DNA from: Adiantum capillus-veneris
Taxonomy: Eukaryota > Streptophyta > Polypodiopsida > Polypodiales > Pteridaceae
Length of the DNA stretch: 64,000 nt
Assembly: GCA_014529385.2 (NCBI GenBank)
Contig: CM043968.1
Coordinates: 30,103,013 to 30,167,012, forward strand
Reading direction: 5' to 3'
In this document: one piece after another, positions 10,791-22,238 of the stretch
Layout of the letters: each line of letters starts with the position of its first letter
How positions within the stretch are numbered: position 1 is the stretch's first letter
Notes under the pieces: generated by a model
Seen by the model: only the letters and a program-made list of their open reading frames with translations
Databases searched by the model: none
Told to the model about the DNA's origin: nothing
Made by a program: the position numbers and the translations under genes

Positions 10791-11398
10791 ACGAGAAAGA
10801 ACTGATGCTGCAGCAGCAGCTAACCGCGCTATCTTCGAGGCTGGCTTGGATGGGGAATAATCCGCATCCAAGCGTCCCCGAGATAGGCGTGGCTACAAAG
10901 AATGTCTAGCCCAGGCCCAAGAAGAGCGTGCCGTGCGCAAGGCAACCTCCTCTGTCCGGGAGTCCTCATGTATGTATACATAGCATGGTGGGCTCTACGT
11001 GTCAGCAAAGAAGTGTACCACAATGTGTCTAGATCCTACTGAGTCTGGAGGTGTCACTGACTTGGCCAACGGCCACAAAGTCTGTACCAGGTCTATAACC
11101 CCCAGGTCTCCCATGTGGTGAGAGAACTCGAGGGCATGTGCCTGTAGCCACTCCATCACTGAGTCCAGAGTCCACTCAGGCTGGTCCCTTCCACATAAGA
11201 GAAAAGAGAAGCCAACCGCTGAGTCGAAGGCCTCTATCCCTCTAGCTGTAAGGAAAAGTACATGAACTCTGAAACAAGCTGCCTCAAAAGTCTGGTGAAG
11301 GGTCGCCGAGAAACCGTGCGAAGTCATAGGCGAAGAAGTCTCACCTATAACGAATGCCGAAGCTCTTCAATCCACGAGGGACCGCTACAAAGGGAGAC
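10791..11398 (-). pseudogene. LINE L2, 3' part of ORF1 and ORF1-ORF2 junction
   Basis: An open stretch at 10995-11327 with WTLDSVMEWLQAHA and DLGVIDLVQTLWPL continues the ORF1 region that lies beyond the solo LTR at 11399-12030. I know no function for it. Below 10995 the frame breaks up before the ORF2 start. Confidence 0.5.
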
Positions 11399-12030
11399 TG
11401 TAACAAACTGCTGACGTGTCAAAGCCTAAAGAATGGAGTCGACTTACAGATGTGGCCGAGGGGCCTAAACCCTAATTTCTGCCAGAAACCCTAACTGGTG
11501 AAACCCTAATTCTGAAAACCCTAACCCTAAAACCTGCAAACCCTAATTCTCCCTAAAACTGCAAAAAACCTAATCCTAACCCTAAGGGCAATAGACAGAT
11601 TCCGAAAATTGCACTGACATGATGACGTGGCAAGTTGTACGGATTTCCGCGCTTTGCTACGGATTTCCGTAAATTGCGCTGGCAGCTTTTTAGCTTTGCT
11701 TTTGAACCAGAAACTTTTGAGTTTTAAAGGCTTTTTACTGTAACTGCTTTTCAGGCCAAGGGCCTTTAAATATGAGGCTAGGGCTCATTCTCTGGCATGC
11801 TTCCTGAAGAAGGTGCAGAGTCTGGAGTATCGGCTTGTACTGTGTTGATGCAATATAAAGAAATACCGAAAGGGGCGCCAAGGTTTGGGGCCAATACTCT
11901 CTGGGGTGGAATTCCGCCACTCCATGTCACGTGTCGTCTCTCTCTCCATTTCAGTTCAGTTGTTATTTGAAGTGCTTACAGTTGTTCAGTCTGTTCTTTT
12001 CTATTGGCACGTGGTGCCCGCCTTGTGACA
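11399..12030 (+). mobile_element. Solo LTR, family D, with 5-bp target duplication
   Basis: It begins TGTAACAAACTGCTG and ends CTTGTGACA, flanked on both sides by GAGAC (11394-11398 and 12031-12035). It matches the LTR at 29073-29717 along its length. It holds the box 'accgaaaggggcgccaagg' (about 11872-11890), a TATA-like 'cctttaaatatgagg' near 11765 and many AAACCCTAA units at 11466-11596. It split LINE L2. No internal element sequence remains, so it arose by LTR-LTR recombination. Confidence 0.9.
11466..11596 (+). repeat. Cluster of telomere-type AAACCCTAA units inside the D LTR
   Basis: About eight imperfect copies of AAACCCTAA or CCCTAA occur in 130 bp, spaced by short unrelated sequence. 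This is the plant telo-box motif, usually found in promoters; it is not a telomere tract. Confidence 0.75.
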
Positions 12031-12035
12031 GAGAC

Positions 12036-13655
12036 GTCTGCACCAAAAGGGGGGTTCGCAAGAAAGGCTCTCCCTCTCTCGCCAAGGGACTCATGGCAAA
12101 AGTGTTTCCAAGAGATCTCCTAGCAGATGAGGAAGGTCCCACCCCATGGGTCGGTTGCGGGGTAGGAATGGGCGGAGATGTGGAAGCAAGGAGGGAAGTG
12201 AGAGAGGGGGGGCGGGGAGAGGCAGAAGGAGAGGGGGGAGGTGGGAAGGAGGAAGGAGGCGGGGGGGAAGAGGCGGAGGAGAACTCGGGGGGAGGAGGGG
12301 CTGTCGAAGGTGAGGCTGAGGTGAAGGGTGGAGTTAGAACCTCATCCTACTAAAGAGGGTCGAAACGGTTCCCTGTGGGAACTCATTATTGTTGGCTTGG
12401 AGCCTGGCAACCACCCAGAGGGACAAGCTAGCGTGGTGGCCCCTATTGACCCCGACCACGAACCTTGCCGCCACCCCTCCTCTTCCTGAGCCCCAGGCTC
12501 GGAGGGTAAGTCTGCCTAAGTACCATGTGACTCTGTCTGCCTGCTGCTGGCCAACAACCCTAGGAGGTTGGGGTGGAGCCTGAGGTGAAGGTTGGAGCCA
12601 CCTCCGTGGACACGCCTTCGTAGGATGGCCCATCTGACGACAAATGAAACACTGATTCGGGAGGCCTAAATACTCCACACTTTGGCAGAGCCAACCACCA
12701 CTCACCTGAGGTAGTAGAATGACCTTCGGGAGGGTGTGGGTGTCCCGAACCAGAACACGTACTGTGGAAATGCCAACTGCCTTGGCAGCTAGGGAGGCTA
12801 CCATGCGAGGTGTCTCCAGGACAGTCCCAATATCTGAGCCTATCTAGCATAGGAGCAGAAGGTACTCCCTCCTCAGACCGGGGAAGCAGACTCAAATGGG
12901 ATGGTCTGCCTCCGCGACAAGAACGTCAGTAGCTTGGTCAAAACCATGGCGCCACTATCGAAATGAGCTCGAACTGCTCGGATGGCTAGGGAGCTCATCA
13001 CAATGACCTTGGATGCCATCTCACGCGTCTCAAACTCTATATGGTAATAGCCACGCCCGAGAAGTTGAACGTCGAGGATCTTGCCTACCTCTGCTAAAAG
13101 GCGGGCCTAGAGGAGATCAGGCACCTCTCGTCTGCTACCTAGGTCGGGTGCCGATGGTCTTGCAGATAACGGAGGTCGCTTGGAGGCACTCCACCTCTAT
13201 TGCGAGGCTGATCACTTGCTTTGTCGGCGATAGAGCAAGTCGGATGGTGGGCTCTGCAGGGTCGGGCAAGGGGGCTTCTGGAGAGCCCCTCTGGGGTGGA
13301 GCATGAGCCTCCATCTATGTCTGCCGCTGTGATGGAAAGGGGCCGAGTGGAGACAACCCTCTCAAAAACCTGGTGAGTAGAGTCCCAAAAAACACCACTG
13401 ACAAGGCTAAACAGAGCGAGGTCTGAAAAGGGGGAGGGGGGGACAAGGGAAGGTGCGCAAAGGGGGGTAGACGAGAAGGCGGGCTGAGGGGAGGCGGGGG
13501 CTGAGGACAGCAGCGAGAGGGATGGGGGGAGCAACGCGGGGATAGGAAGCAGCGAGGGGGCAGCACGGGCTGTGGGGAGGCCAGCGCGAAGAGGCTGAGG
13601 GTGGGCGAGCACAGCAGGCAGCAAGCAAGGTTCCTCGTCATCGCAATCTCGTTTT
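12036..13655 (-). pseudogene. LINE L2 ORF1, zinc-knuckle nucleic-acid-binding protein
   Basis: The minus strand encodes the ORF1 type usual in plant LINEs. A Pro/Ser-rich N-terminal stretch (about 13320-13640) precedes a basic region with MASKVIVMSSLAIRAVRAHF near 12950-13016. Then come KAVGISTVRVLVRDT and GLPNQCFICRQMGHPTKACP, a CCHC zinc knuckle (12600-12660). A Pro/Gln tail follows. Frameshifts occur near 12800 and between 13015 and 13320. The last part (12036-12330) is low-complexity, purine-rich on plus. ORF1 coats the element RNA. Confidence 0.75.
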
Positions 13656-14280
13656 ACAATGGTACCTCTCCAAAACCCCTCATCTCCTCGTAATCCTTGA
13701 TTTCTTTGCTTACCTTTGGTAGTGAGTGATCCCTAAGACTGTCATGATTCCTCTCATTATCCACACAACAATTGAAAATTGGAAGCCTGCTTTCCATCTC
13801 TACTTCTTATCCTTGTGTAAGTTGAGCCATCATCCATGACCTTTGTCTCTATTCGAGTAGCCGTGATATATGGCTACCCAAGGATAAGAGGATAAGTTGA
13901 CATCTCCTGCACAAAGAAGTTTTGCTCATCTTTTACATTCCCTATTGTCACCTTCACAGTTGAACAAGCTCTATAGAGATCTCCACGTAAGTTATTTGCT
14001 GCTCTAAACATCCAACCATGGTCTGTATCTATAGGCCATTTTCCCTTCATGTAGAGGCTTTTGGACATTAGATTGATTTGAGAGCCATGATCTATCAATG
14101 CAAACATATGGCTCCTCAAGGTCACCCAACTTCACCAAGTTTTGTCTTGTAGCTCTTGCCCAATGAATTTTGGAGTAGTGGCTTCCATGAGTGGCTTCAT
14201 CTTCATCATCATCAATCACAAATGGAACATGCTTTGCTTTTCTAGAGGACTGAAAGCACCCAACCACACTATCATCTTCA
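13656..14280 (-). pseudogene. Retroelement aspartic protease fragment (P1)
   Basis: Reading minus with one frameshift near 14100: HWARATRQNLVKLGDLEEP, then ALIDHGSQINLMSK, HGWMFRAANNLRGDLY, NFFVQEMSTYPLILG, and LGYPYITATRIETKVMDDG (13790-13870). This is a retropepsin-like fold of an LTR-element gag-pro protein: flap region, then the hydrophobic-hydrophobic-L-G signature. The active-site triplet reads D-H-G instead of D-S/T-G. No RT follows. The gag fragment at 27640-28010 may belong to the same family. Confidence 0.7.
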
Positions 14281-16284
14281 CATTGCTTTGCTTGAACATG
14301 TTGTGAGAGTGCGTGTGTGTAGAAGCGTAAGAGAGAAGAGGAAAGAGAGAGAGAGACACAAACGCTAGATGTAGGGAAGAGCGGGCGATCAGCCCCCCTG
14401 ACTACCATGAGCAGAAGACCCAATACACAATGACTAGATGATGGAAGTACCCCCCTGGGCCCCATAAATAGGTGCCCAAGGGGAGGTAGGGCAAGGCCTG
14501 ATAAAAATCCCCACGACCCAACACGAAAATGATATATGGAAATATATGAGGGCGCCTGAACAAGGTGGGCAGCCGCACAGTGCAGTCTAAATGCATATGC
14601 AAAGGGTGGCCAGCCCGAAGGCACACTAGCCGTAAATGTATGCCCTAGACCTGTGAAGCAGGAGAGTGTTGTAAGTTTAATGCCCCCTCTCAGCACCTGA
14701 CGCTGAACAAACCGCGTGAAGCCGAAGATGTGAGGCAAAGTATGAAGATGTCTGCAGCAGTCTGGGATGTCCCAACCGCCAAGAAATCTCCGTGGAAAGA
14801 TGCCGTCACGAGCAGTGTAGCAAACTGTTGTGCTTTGCCGATACATGGTGAAGGTACTGAATGAAGGCCTCGAGCTGAGTGTGAAAACAACTTCTTGTCG
14901 TGAAAGAAGTGCCAACAGACCTGCAAGTGTCATGCCAAATAGGATCTGTGGTGTCTGGAGAAAATGGGCAAGCCCAGGAACCATCATGAGAATGATCGGA
15001 AGCCTGTCAATGCATGAACCAATAACCCAATGTGGCCACGTGGCTAGGCTGTGTAAAAACACCAGAAAGGCCAGATGTAGCAATCTGCGCCATAAACGTC
15101 CTCCGAATCAAGGAAAGCCAGACTAAACAGTCTGCACTGTAGAAGCTACCTTAAGCTGCAGCAGTGGCCGATAGACTATACGAACCACCACCGGATGGTG
15201 TCCTGTCAGTAGGTAGGGTAATCCAAGATGAGGAGAAAGCCAGACTCAACAGTCTGCACTATGAAGGGCCTCTGAGAAGAGGTGTGATCAGACCAAGCTG
15301 TCTGCACCGTAATCATCCTATAGAAGTAGGGAAGCCAGACTCAGCAGTCTGTGCTGTGAAGATCCTCTGAGAAGAGGGAAGACTAGACCAATCTGTCTGC
15401 TCCGTCTTGCTTGTATCTCCTGCCTCCAATCCTCCGGTGTCAACCAAAACAAAATCCACGCCAACAACGCCATCAAATCGCAACTCAGTGTGGCTCTCAA
15501 TGTGAATGAGCTTGAAATGACGTACCGCCTAGGTCGGGGGATAAGTCTGCTGCAAGGTTACCGAGGGTGAGTGTAAGCAACTCTGAAGGTAGCAATCCAA
15601 ATGATCAAGAGTGTGGAAGAGCAACTGCACTACCATCCAAGCCAAGCTCCGGGTGACTCCGGATGTAGTTGCGGAATGATGCCTGATCTCCCGCATCTCG
15701 CGGGTAAACTCTCCAAGAGAGTCCAGAGCACTAAAGTCCCACTCCAGTCTATAGATCCAAGCAATGAACCTGTCCAAGAAGAGATCCAAGACCTCTCCCT
15801 ACGTCCATGTAGATGCTCCTATGTAAGCAAGTAATCTGACGTGTCGAGGTCAAGTGGTAAGTGTCTGTCCACCCAAGATGGTGGTATCTTCTCTGGGAAT
15901 GTCGGAATCCCATATGTCATGACCATGGTCATATCTCGTGTGAACTCCTTTGATGAGTGCATAGGTGTGTCCATAGCATACCACAAGTCGCCACCCCCTC
16001 TGGAGTGCGCAACCGTCGAATGATGGCTGGAATGAATGGATCTTCAAGGATCGTACGCCCGTAGATGATCAAGCCGATGTCGAAGATACCGTGTACTGCA
16101 ACAATCACTGAGAGACCGCAAGGACCACCACCGGATGGTGTCCTGGCAGGAGGTAACTTCATGCTCTGTGAAAAACACAAACCATGTGGCTGCTGTCCAC
16201 CCAAAAACAAAACTGCGAGGTGGTGAAACCGCCACTGTCCAGTGATTTTCAGCGTGCTCGTACGCTCCCGGCATGTTCCGAAGC
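14281..16284. other. Unresolved, probably LTR-element-derived sequence
   Basis: No coding sequence I can support, although the minus strand has a long frame at 14190-15083 without known motifs. A TG-started stretch at 14295 with GA-rich beginning and a TATA-like 'cctatttatggg' (minus, near 14465) suggests an LTR. 15110-15410 carries irregular repeats of 'ccagact-a-cagtctgc'. The sentence 'accaccaccggatggtgtcct' occurs at 15184 and again at 16124. Confidence 0.4.
15110..15410. repeat. Irregular short repeats around 'ccagactNaNcagtctg'
   Basis: Variants occur near 15118, 15240, 15290, 15332 and 15385, each followed by 'cac/gct t/ggt' and a 'cctctgagaagagg' block in two cases. Each core is a short inverted repeat (CAGACT...AGTCTG). 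Confidence 0.5.
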
Positions 16285-17423
16285 TGTAAGGTGCAGCAGA
16301 ATGAATGTTTGAACTTTACTCAAGATGAGCGCTCCGAACTGTGCTCAAGGTTCCTTTTGTTCTTATGGAAGGGACAGCCTTCCGTTCTTAATGAGAGAGT
16401 GCTATGATCACAAACAAAGTGAATGGACACTGTGCGTGCAAGTGTATGAGACTGAGAGATAGAGAGAGAAGAGAATACAACACCAGAGACGTTGTGAAAC
16501 CCTCCTCCGAAGGCCCCACTCTCGTCGGCGAGAGTGGTCTACTATTGATTGCACAAACTGGTACAAAGTGAATGCATGTGACTGATGCAAGTCTAGGCTA
16601 GATCAATGACGACGATGAGGATGGCGAGACCCATCTAAGGGCTGAAAACTGACGCTTTCTGCTGTCCAAAAACGCTACTGGCTGAAATCTCAAGCTGATT
16701 TGCTGCTGTCCCAAAACGCTAATGGCTGAAATTGTCTGGCACCACGAACGCTGATGTGGGCTGGTCTTTGCGGCTGAAATCTGTTGGTCTTTAGGCGTTC
16801 AAAGGCTGAAAAACTGCTGGTGCTGTATCTGCTGAAAACACCATGCAATGGGGCGATTTGGGCTTATGGGAAAACACTAGGCCATGAGGTTGTCTTGCGA
16901 TGCAACTGGATCAAAAACACTAGGGCTGAGGTCTTCTGGCGATGCTAACTTGCTGATGAAAAACGCTAATGCTTGGGGAGTCTTTGCTTGGAGAAGAAAA
17001 TGCCACCAAGGGTTCTTGCTGAGAAGTTGCTTGTTGAGCAATGATGCTCCTGCTGTCTCTTCTGCCAATTAGTGCTAGTCTAGGTTTGCTTATATACAAA
17101 CTTACTCAATTTGCCCTACCTACTTCGCAACAAAAGTCACTTAAAAATAATAAGTGAAAAATGTCAAAAATAGGGAAAATAGGCTAAATGCACTGGAAAA
17201 TTCCCCTGAAGGATTCTGATGGATTCTGATGGGAATGCTTATGATCATGCTGTGTGCAACCAGAGGGTATGCATCTACACTAAGTGTCTGGGCATGCACG
17301 GTCTGCGAACAGACTCACAAAAGTGCCAGATCACTTGCTATTCTAAACTGACTTGACTGAACTGAACCCTGATCATGCTGTAGCTTGTCCACGGACACAT
17401 AGGGTTGGATGTGTCACGTGACA
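16285..17423 (-). mobile_element. Family-C LTR (3' LTR of C1)
   Basis: Runs from TGTAAGGTGCAGC to GTGTCACGTGACA on the plus strand, with TG...CA ends on both strands. It matches the LTRs at 33593-34786, 36645-37484 and 39361-40172. Its interior carries many copies of 'aaaacgctagg' and 'gctgaaa'. On the minus strand a purine tract (gaaaaggagagga, 17424-17436) stands right before it, so it is a 3' LTR. Confidence 0.85.
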
Positions 17424-17559
17424 TCCTCTCCTTTTCAAAGTGAGGTACTGGTACCGAACTATATGGCGTCGAGGGAGGGAATCCTCGAAAGGACTCTTCG
17501 TCGGCTCACGCTGAGGTGTGGGTCGTGCGATACTTGAACTTCATAAAGGTCTGCAACGC

Positions 17560-18480
17560 TTGCTTCTTTGGGCCGCGCCGAAAGCAACACAAAGTCTTCT
17601 AAGTCTCCTTCAATGCTTCAACTTGGTCTAGAGTCATGCTTCTTTCTCCTTCAAGAATCTCCATGGCTGAAAATTCCTGAAACCACTTCCAACACAAAAA
17701 CATGAACATACCCATTCCATGTAAAGTGAGTGGAAAAAATATTGTCGTCTTAATAGACTGTGCATGCAATGTAGATGAACAAAGAGATGGAGTGCCAAAC
17801 CGTTCACCACACACACGCAAACAATGAGATCGAATCTTTCTTTGATGATCTAGAGCAATCAACTGTGACAATTCACAAGGGAAATGCCCATGCTTGGTGC
17901 TCATGCTGTCTTGTGCTCGTTCGACGAATGTGTCATGCCAAGGAAGAGACAGGGAATGTGACTTCCTTACATACATACTTTTCAACTTTTCATGAACAAT
18001 CCGCAATATTCGTGCTCATTCATGAGTGAAACGTGCTCAACATACAATATGTCATGCCTACGAAAAGGGATCACATAAAGATGCTGACGAAAATACATGA
18101 AACGAATACGAATGAAACACTCGAACAATGCGTGCGTATGAATCATGCGAACACATAATACTTCCTCTGAGGGTTCTTTGGACCTAGGCTCGAGAGCCAA
18201 GATTGGTTCTTCCTGAAGGGGTGCTTTGGACCTAGGCTCGAGAGCCAAGATTGATCCTTCGTGATTGATCGAATTCGCAACGAGGTTAGCTTCGCTAGAA
18301 AAAGCATCAACTAACACATCATCCTTGTGAACAATCACATCATCTTCATGCAAATCATCATGCTTGTGAGAAATCACATCTTGATCATGCAAATCATCAT
18401 GCTCATCATTATCATCCAAATCATCATGCTTATCTTGTGTGTCATGCTTTGGAGAAGAAGAGACTGAGAGAGTCTCCTTC
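17560..18480 (-). pseudogene. C1 3' region: His/Asp-repeat ORF and conserved tail
   Basis: An open minus frame at 17982-18419 reads HDDLHDQDVISHKHDD, a 13-residue repeat encoded by a 39-bp tandem array (about 18290-18440), then SSEANLVANSI and two copies of ILALEPRSK. Downstream, 17599-17820 keeps MEWVC, GSGF and PWRFLKE-like stretches that also occur in C2 at 35094-35270. It occupies the place where reverse transcriptase and integrase should be. I do not recognise the protein. Conservation between two diverged copies may reflect selection or common origin only. Confidence 0.55.
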
Positions 18481-18587
18481 TCCTGAATCCATTCATTGGG
18501 CGGAAAATACGTTCACTTTCAATGCCAAAAGTGACTCTCCCATTGTCATGCGTGGAGAGCAAGTTGTTCATTCTCCCTCTCTCATTG

Positions 18588-19355
18588 CTAACGTGCAGAC
18601 GAAGATTGAACGAGAGGGTTATGCTCACGAAACCATCGAATGCCCAAAATCATATCACATCCTGAGAGAGGAGAGACAAAAAAAATTCTACGGAAAGCAG
18701 CTTTTTGAATTGTAAACAACACATCAAGGCACTCTTTCGTTATGAGAGAGTCCATACCGGGAGCAAAGCCAGAGACCTCGAGAGGAGATTTCTGACGAAC
18801 CTCTAGGTGGGCTTTCTCAACAAGAGAGGGACTAATCACATCATGCATACTACTTGGGTCAAACAATATGACAAAACGCTGCCCCGTCATATGACCATAA
18901 CATTTAATGAGAGACTCATCAATGGGAGGGTTATGAGAAACTTGGGGCACACTCGTGTTGCCATTGATTGCATTGACAGAGGAAGTCGGTTCTGTGGATT
19001 CTTTAGATTCATTAGAGTCAAGCTTAGGACATGTTCTTTTTATGTGACCCTTAATGTGACAATGAAAACAACGACCTTCCTTAGAATAAGTGCTTTGCTC
19101 TTCCGACGTGATGTATCCTCCTACAATTCCTTGTGCTACCTTTTCATCTGGAGTGAGCTTAGGTTTAGCAATTATGTTAGCCTTACCCTTAGGTTCATTG
19201 GAAGAATTCTTTTCTGAGAGACTATTGAAAGATTGGTTAGAAGAATTACCGTTCTTACCATTCTTACCGTTCTTACCATTCTCAGGGTTCTGAGAAGTCT
19301 GAGAGGTACTTGTCGAAGTCTTGTTTTCCTTAGGCTTTCCCTTGTTATGCTTCAT
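18588..19355 (-). pseudogene. C1 gag C-terminus with zinc knuckle, and protease
   Basis: The 255-codon open frame has an Asn/Gly/Lys-rich start (tracts of NGKNGKNG), then GRCFHCHIKGHIKRTCP, a CCHC knuckle (about residues 95-110), and a retropepsin-like domain with GQRFVILFDPSSMHDVISP and GCDMILGIRWFREHNPLV. The active-site triplet D-S/T-G reads D-P-S, so proteolysis is doubtful. It continues the gag frame at 19359-19964 after one stop or frameshift. No RT follows: the sequence passes into the His/Asp ORF within about 150 bp. Confidence 0.85.
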
Positions 19356-19358
19356 CTC

Positions 19359-20198
19359 CTATGCGAGAGCAATCGCTACCGCCTTGTTGAGATCGATTGG
19401 ATCGAGCACCTCGACATCATACTTGATATACTCGTCCAATCCGTAAAGGAATGTCTCTTTGCGCTTATCATCCGACTTGCGTAATTGGGTACCTAGCTGC
19501 AAAACACGATTAGAGAAAGACATAATTGGTATATTATTTTTCTTGAGAGCGCGCCAATCGTCCTTCAATCGTGCGAGGTACTGAGGTGGCATAAACCGCG
19601 CCTTGAGCTTGTCTTGCAAATCAGCCCAATTGAAGGAAAGGGGCGTAAATTCGTCGGCTTCCTCTAGGTGCGCGGCTAACTGTGCCTCTTGCCATGCGTG
19701 GTACCAATTGATGGCATCACCGGCAAGGTACATAGCTGTCGTCAAAACTTTGCTATTCCCTGTCTTCTTAGTTGTCGCAAAATAAGCATTAAATTGATGC
19801 AACCAAGAATGAATAACCGTAGCATCCATCTTACCATCATACTTACTGAAAGTCAACTTCTCTGTGACTGGGTTGTTGGAGTCAGCATCCCGGCTTGCTC
19901 CACTTGAGGAACTACCAACCTCTTTGGTTGGTTCAGACTTTGAGGCAAGAACTTGTCGAACCAATTCTTGAGTGCAGAGGTCTCTTTGAACCTCACGATC
20001 GCCACCAAGGCCGCTCGCCGTGCTTCGGCTTCCTCCTTTCTTTATGTTTTTCTTTCTTTTCGTTCGTCGTGCTCGTGTTCCAAGGCAATGCGAGTCGCTT
20101 CTTGTTTGGCCATCATGTCCATCATCGACTTGACCATCGCTTCCATAGGATTTGGTACAATTTGTGGCGTAGATGGAGAAGGAGGAGGGTCGGAAAAA
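19359..20198 (-). pseudogene. C1 gag, capsid-type domain
   Basis: The 201-codon minus frame (19359-19964) shows the Ty3-type gag core: LTFSKYDGKMDATVIHSWLH, INWYHAWQEA, LKARFMPPQYLARLKDDWR, and RKETFLYGLDEYIKYDVEV. Upstream, 19970-20198 encodes a charged N-terminal part (FSDPPPSPST, PMEAMVKSMMDMM, EHEHDERKEKKHKE) in another frame. The 5' end is cut by insertion of E2 at 20198/20199, and the 5' LTR and primer site of C1 are not found beyond E2. Confidence 0.85.
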
Positions 20199-21664
20199 TG
20201 AAACCGGCCTGTACTTTCAAAAGGGCGGTAGACTTTAGACTTAAAACTTATTTGCTTTCACCCATTTAATTTGTCGCTCACTTTACCTGTACTTTCAAGA
20301 CACAACAAAGGGGAGAGGGATACACGCTGCTAAATTGCACCTGTATGAGTAGACCGACACCAGATTGGCCCCTAACTTAGGCGCCCCTTTCGGTATTTCT
20401 TTATTGTTTAAAAGAGGGAACAAACGATGTGGTTCCCTACAAGCTGCCCCGCACAAACTAGGCTGAATTTCAACTGTTCCGGCCTGATTTCGGCAGCATA
20501 ACTGTACTAGGACCGTTCACAGTCAATATTCCCACGCATTGAATGACTTTCCCGACGCATACGGGCACTTTGCAAAACCTGGCGAGAATCTGCAGCATGC
20601 TGAATTCTCTGTTTTCAGCCCCGAAAATGCGCCAGATCACCTGTACAGTGGTCCCCTCGTGTCCCCGAACCTCCTGGGGGTATTAGGGACCGTTTAGGGC
20701 CAAAACCCTAAACCTGCAAAAATACACAGCAGGCTGTAATTTACTGTTTCGGGCTCCGTTTCACGTGCCGGTCGCATCCGTAGCAAGTCCTCGAGCTCCC
20801 GCACCTGTAGGGCTACTTGCCCTTTGAATCGGACGAGATTTCTGGCGTGAAACCTCTCCGAATTCACCTGTACTTGCGGGGGATTAGCCGCTAGCTAATC
20901 TAGTACCTGTGCAAGAGGCTCTTGCCTCGGCAATCACGCATGAACCCACACAACTGTACATTGGTCAATTGAAAAGCCCACTAGAGGGGCATAACATACT
21001 GCCATAGGGGAGAGAGAGGCCAGTGCGTAGCGTGCAGGGCATCACTCCTGGCACCGCACTGTGAAAGGAAGCACTCCATAGCTCTTAACCTGTGACAAAA
21101 TCTGCAAATGAGCCTCTTTTCCCTTCAAATTCAGCGCCACCTTCTCTTGCATGAGGAAAGTGCACAGAAATGTGCCACTTGGCACATTTACAAGTCATTT
21201 CCCGTTTCGGGGTTGCCGCCTAAAAATCTTCCAACCGGTTGCCCAGTTGACTTCACGGCAGAGTAAGAAAATGTTCCCCTTGTCATTCCGGAGGTAATGA
21301 CGCAAACACATTTTCACGTCCCAAAATAGCAGTTCCCTAAATTTTAGGAGATGCTGCCATTGTATCTTTCCAGGTCATCTGACCCCCTTTGTACGCTGCA
21401 GCCACACCCAGAATTGAAATGTAGCCTCTGTAGCAAAGGATTCCACTTTGGCTAGTCAATGACCCCACTTTGGCTAACCATAGTCCTTGTCCAACCTTAG
21501 TGCTCTCTTGCCCTCACGCCTGGACTCCCTCTGGACAGTTCCACACTAGCTATGCAATGCAGGGCAGTTAGATTTCCCGAGGGGTGTTTCCAAAAAGTGA
21601 AAGTAAATAAATAATAAGAAAGAAATCAACAAAAAGGATAGATAGTAGTCACACGCTTGTGACA
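20199..21664 (-). mobile_element. 3' LTR of gypsy element E2
   Basis: Starts TGAAACCGGCC and ends CTTGTGACA on plus. On minus the purine tract ttcaagaggggggta (21665-21679) precedes TGTCACAAGC, as in families G and D. Length 1466 bp. It carries the shared box at 20366-20408 (ggcgcccctttcggtattt). The same 'tgaaaccggcct' end reappears at 27404 beside the primer site. Confidence 0.85.
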
Positions 21665-22238
21665 TACCCCCCTCTTGAAATCTCAAACGTCCTCGTTTAC
21701 ATCTATGTCGTACATGCTCACAATCAACACTGATGTATTCAACACCTATCGACACATGTACGACACATACATGCTCATTGCCAACCCTCGTGTATTCAAC
21801 ACCTCGTCCGACACATGTATTGCCTGCGTGTGAACCCTGTCCCAATGACATAGTGGTAGCTTCGCACTCTGCCATTGCTTTGAGTCACTAACTTTCCAAT
21901 GACAAAATGGTAGCTACACATTTTGCCACTGTCTTATAGTACACGTTGGGCCCAGTAACACTTTCGAGCATACCCAAACCGACAGTTTAAAAATGCAGTT
22001 ACACATGTACCCTTTAATAGAAGCAATTACTGTATCCTTGACAAACTGACAAGAAATACTCACTTCTATAGCACTAACCAAACTTTTGGACATTCCATAA
22101 GAGCAATTGCCAAACTGACAATCTGTACAGCTCTAACATTCATGTAACAGGTATTTCATTTGAGCTCACTTTAAATACCATGTACATCATTTGTTTCAGA
22201 AGCCATTGTCACACTGACAATCCATGTAGCTTTGAAAC
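21665..22238 (-). other. E2 3' untranslated region
   Basis: About 570 bp between the polyprotein stop and the LTR, no ORF. It contains the purine tract and an approximate repeat of 'gtattcaacacct' with 'acatgtacgacaca' near 21720-21820, which is also the kind of sequence seen 3' of the G elements. Confidence 0.6.

Noticed and set aside
11466-11596. Interstitial telomere or chromosome-fusion scar
   Set aside because: Units are interrupted by unrelated bases and lie wholly within a flanked solo LTR.
12100-12353. Gly/Glu-rich open frame on plus
   Set aside because: It is antisense to the Pro/Ser-rich, low-complexity part of LINE ORF1.
14190-15083. Long minus-strand open frame upstream of the P1 protease
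   Set aside because: Only its last 65 codons (protease start) match a known family; the rest overlaps LTR-like GA-rich and TATA-like sequence and looks non-coding.
15110-15410. CRISPR-like regular repeats
   Set aside because: Spacing and sequence are irregular, and the context is eukaryotic.
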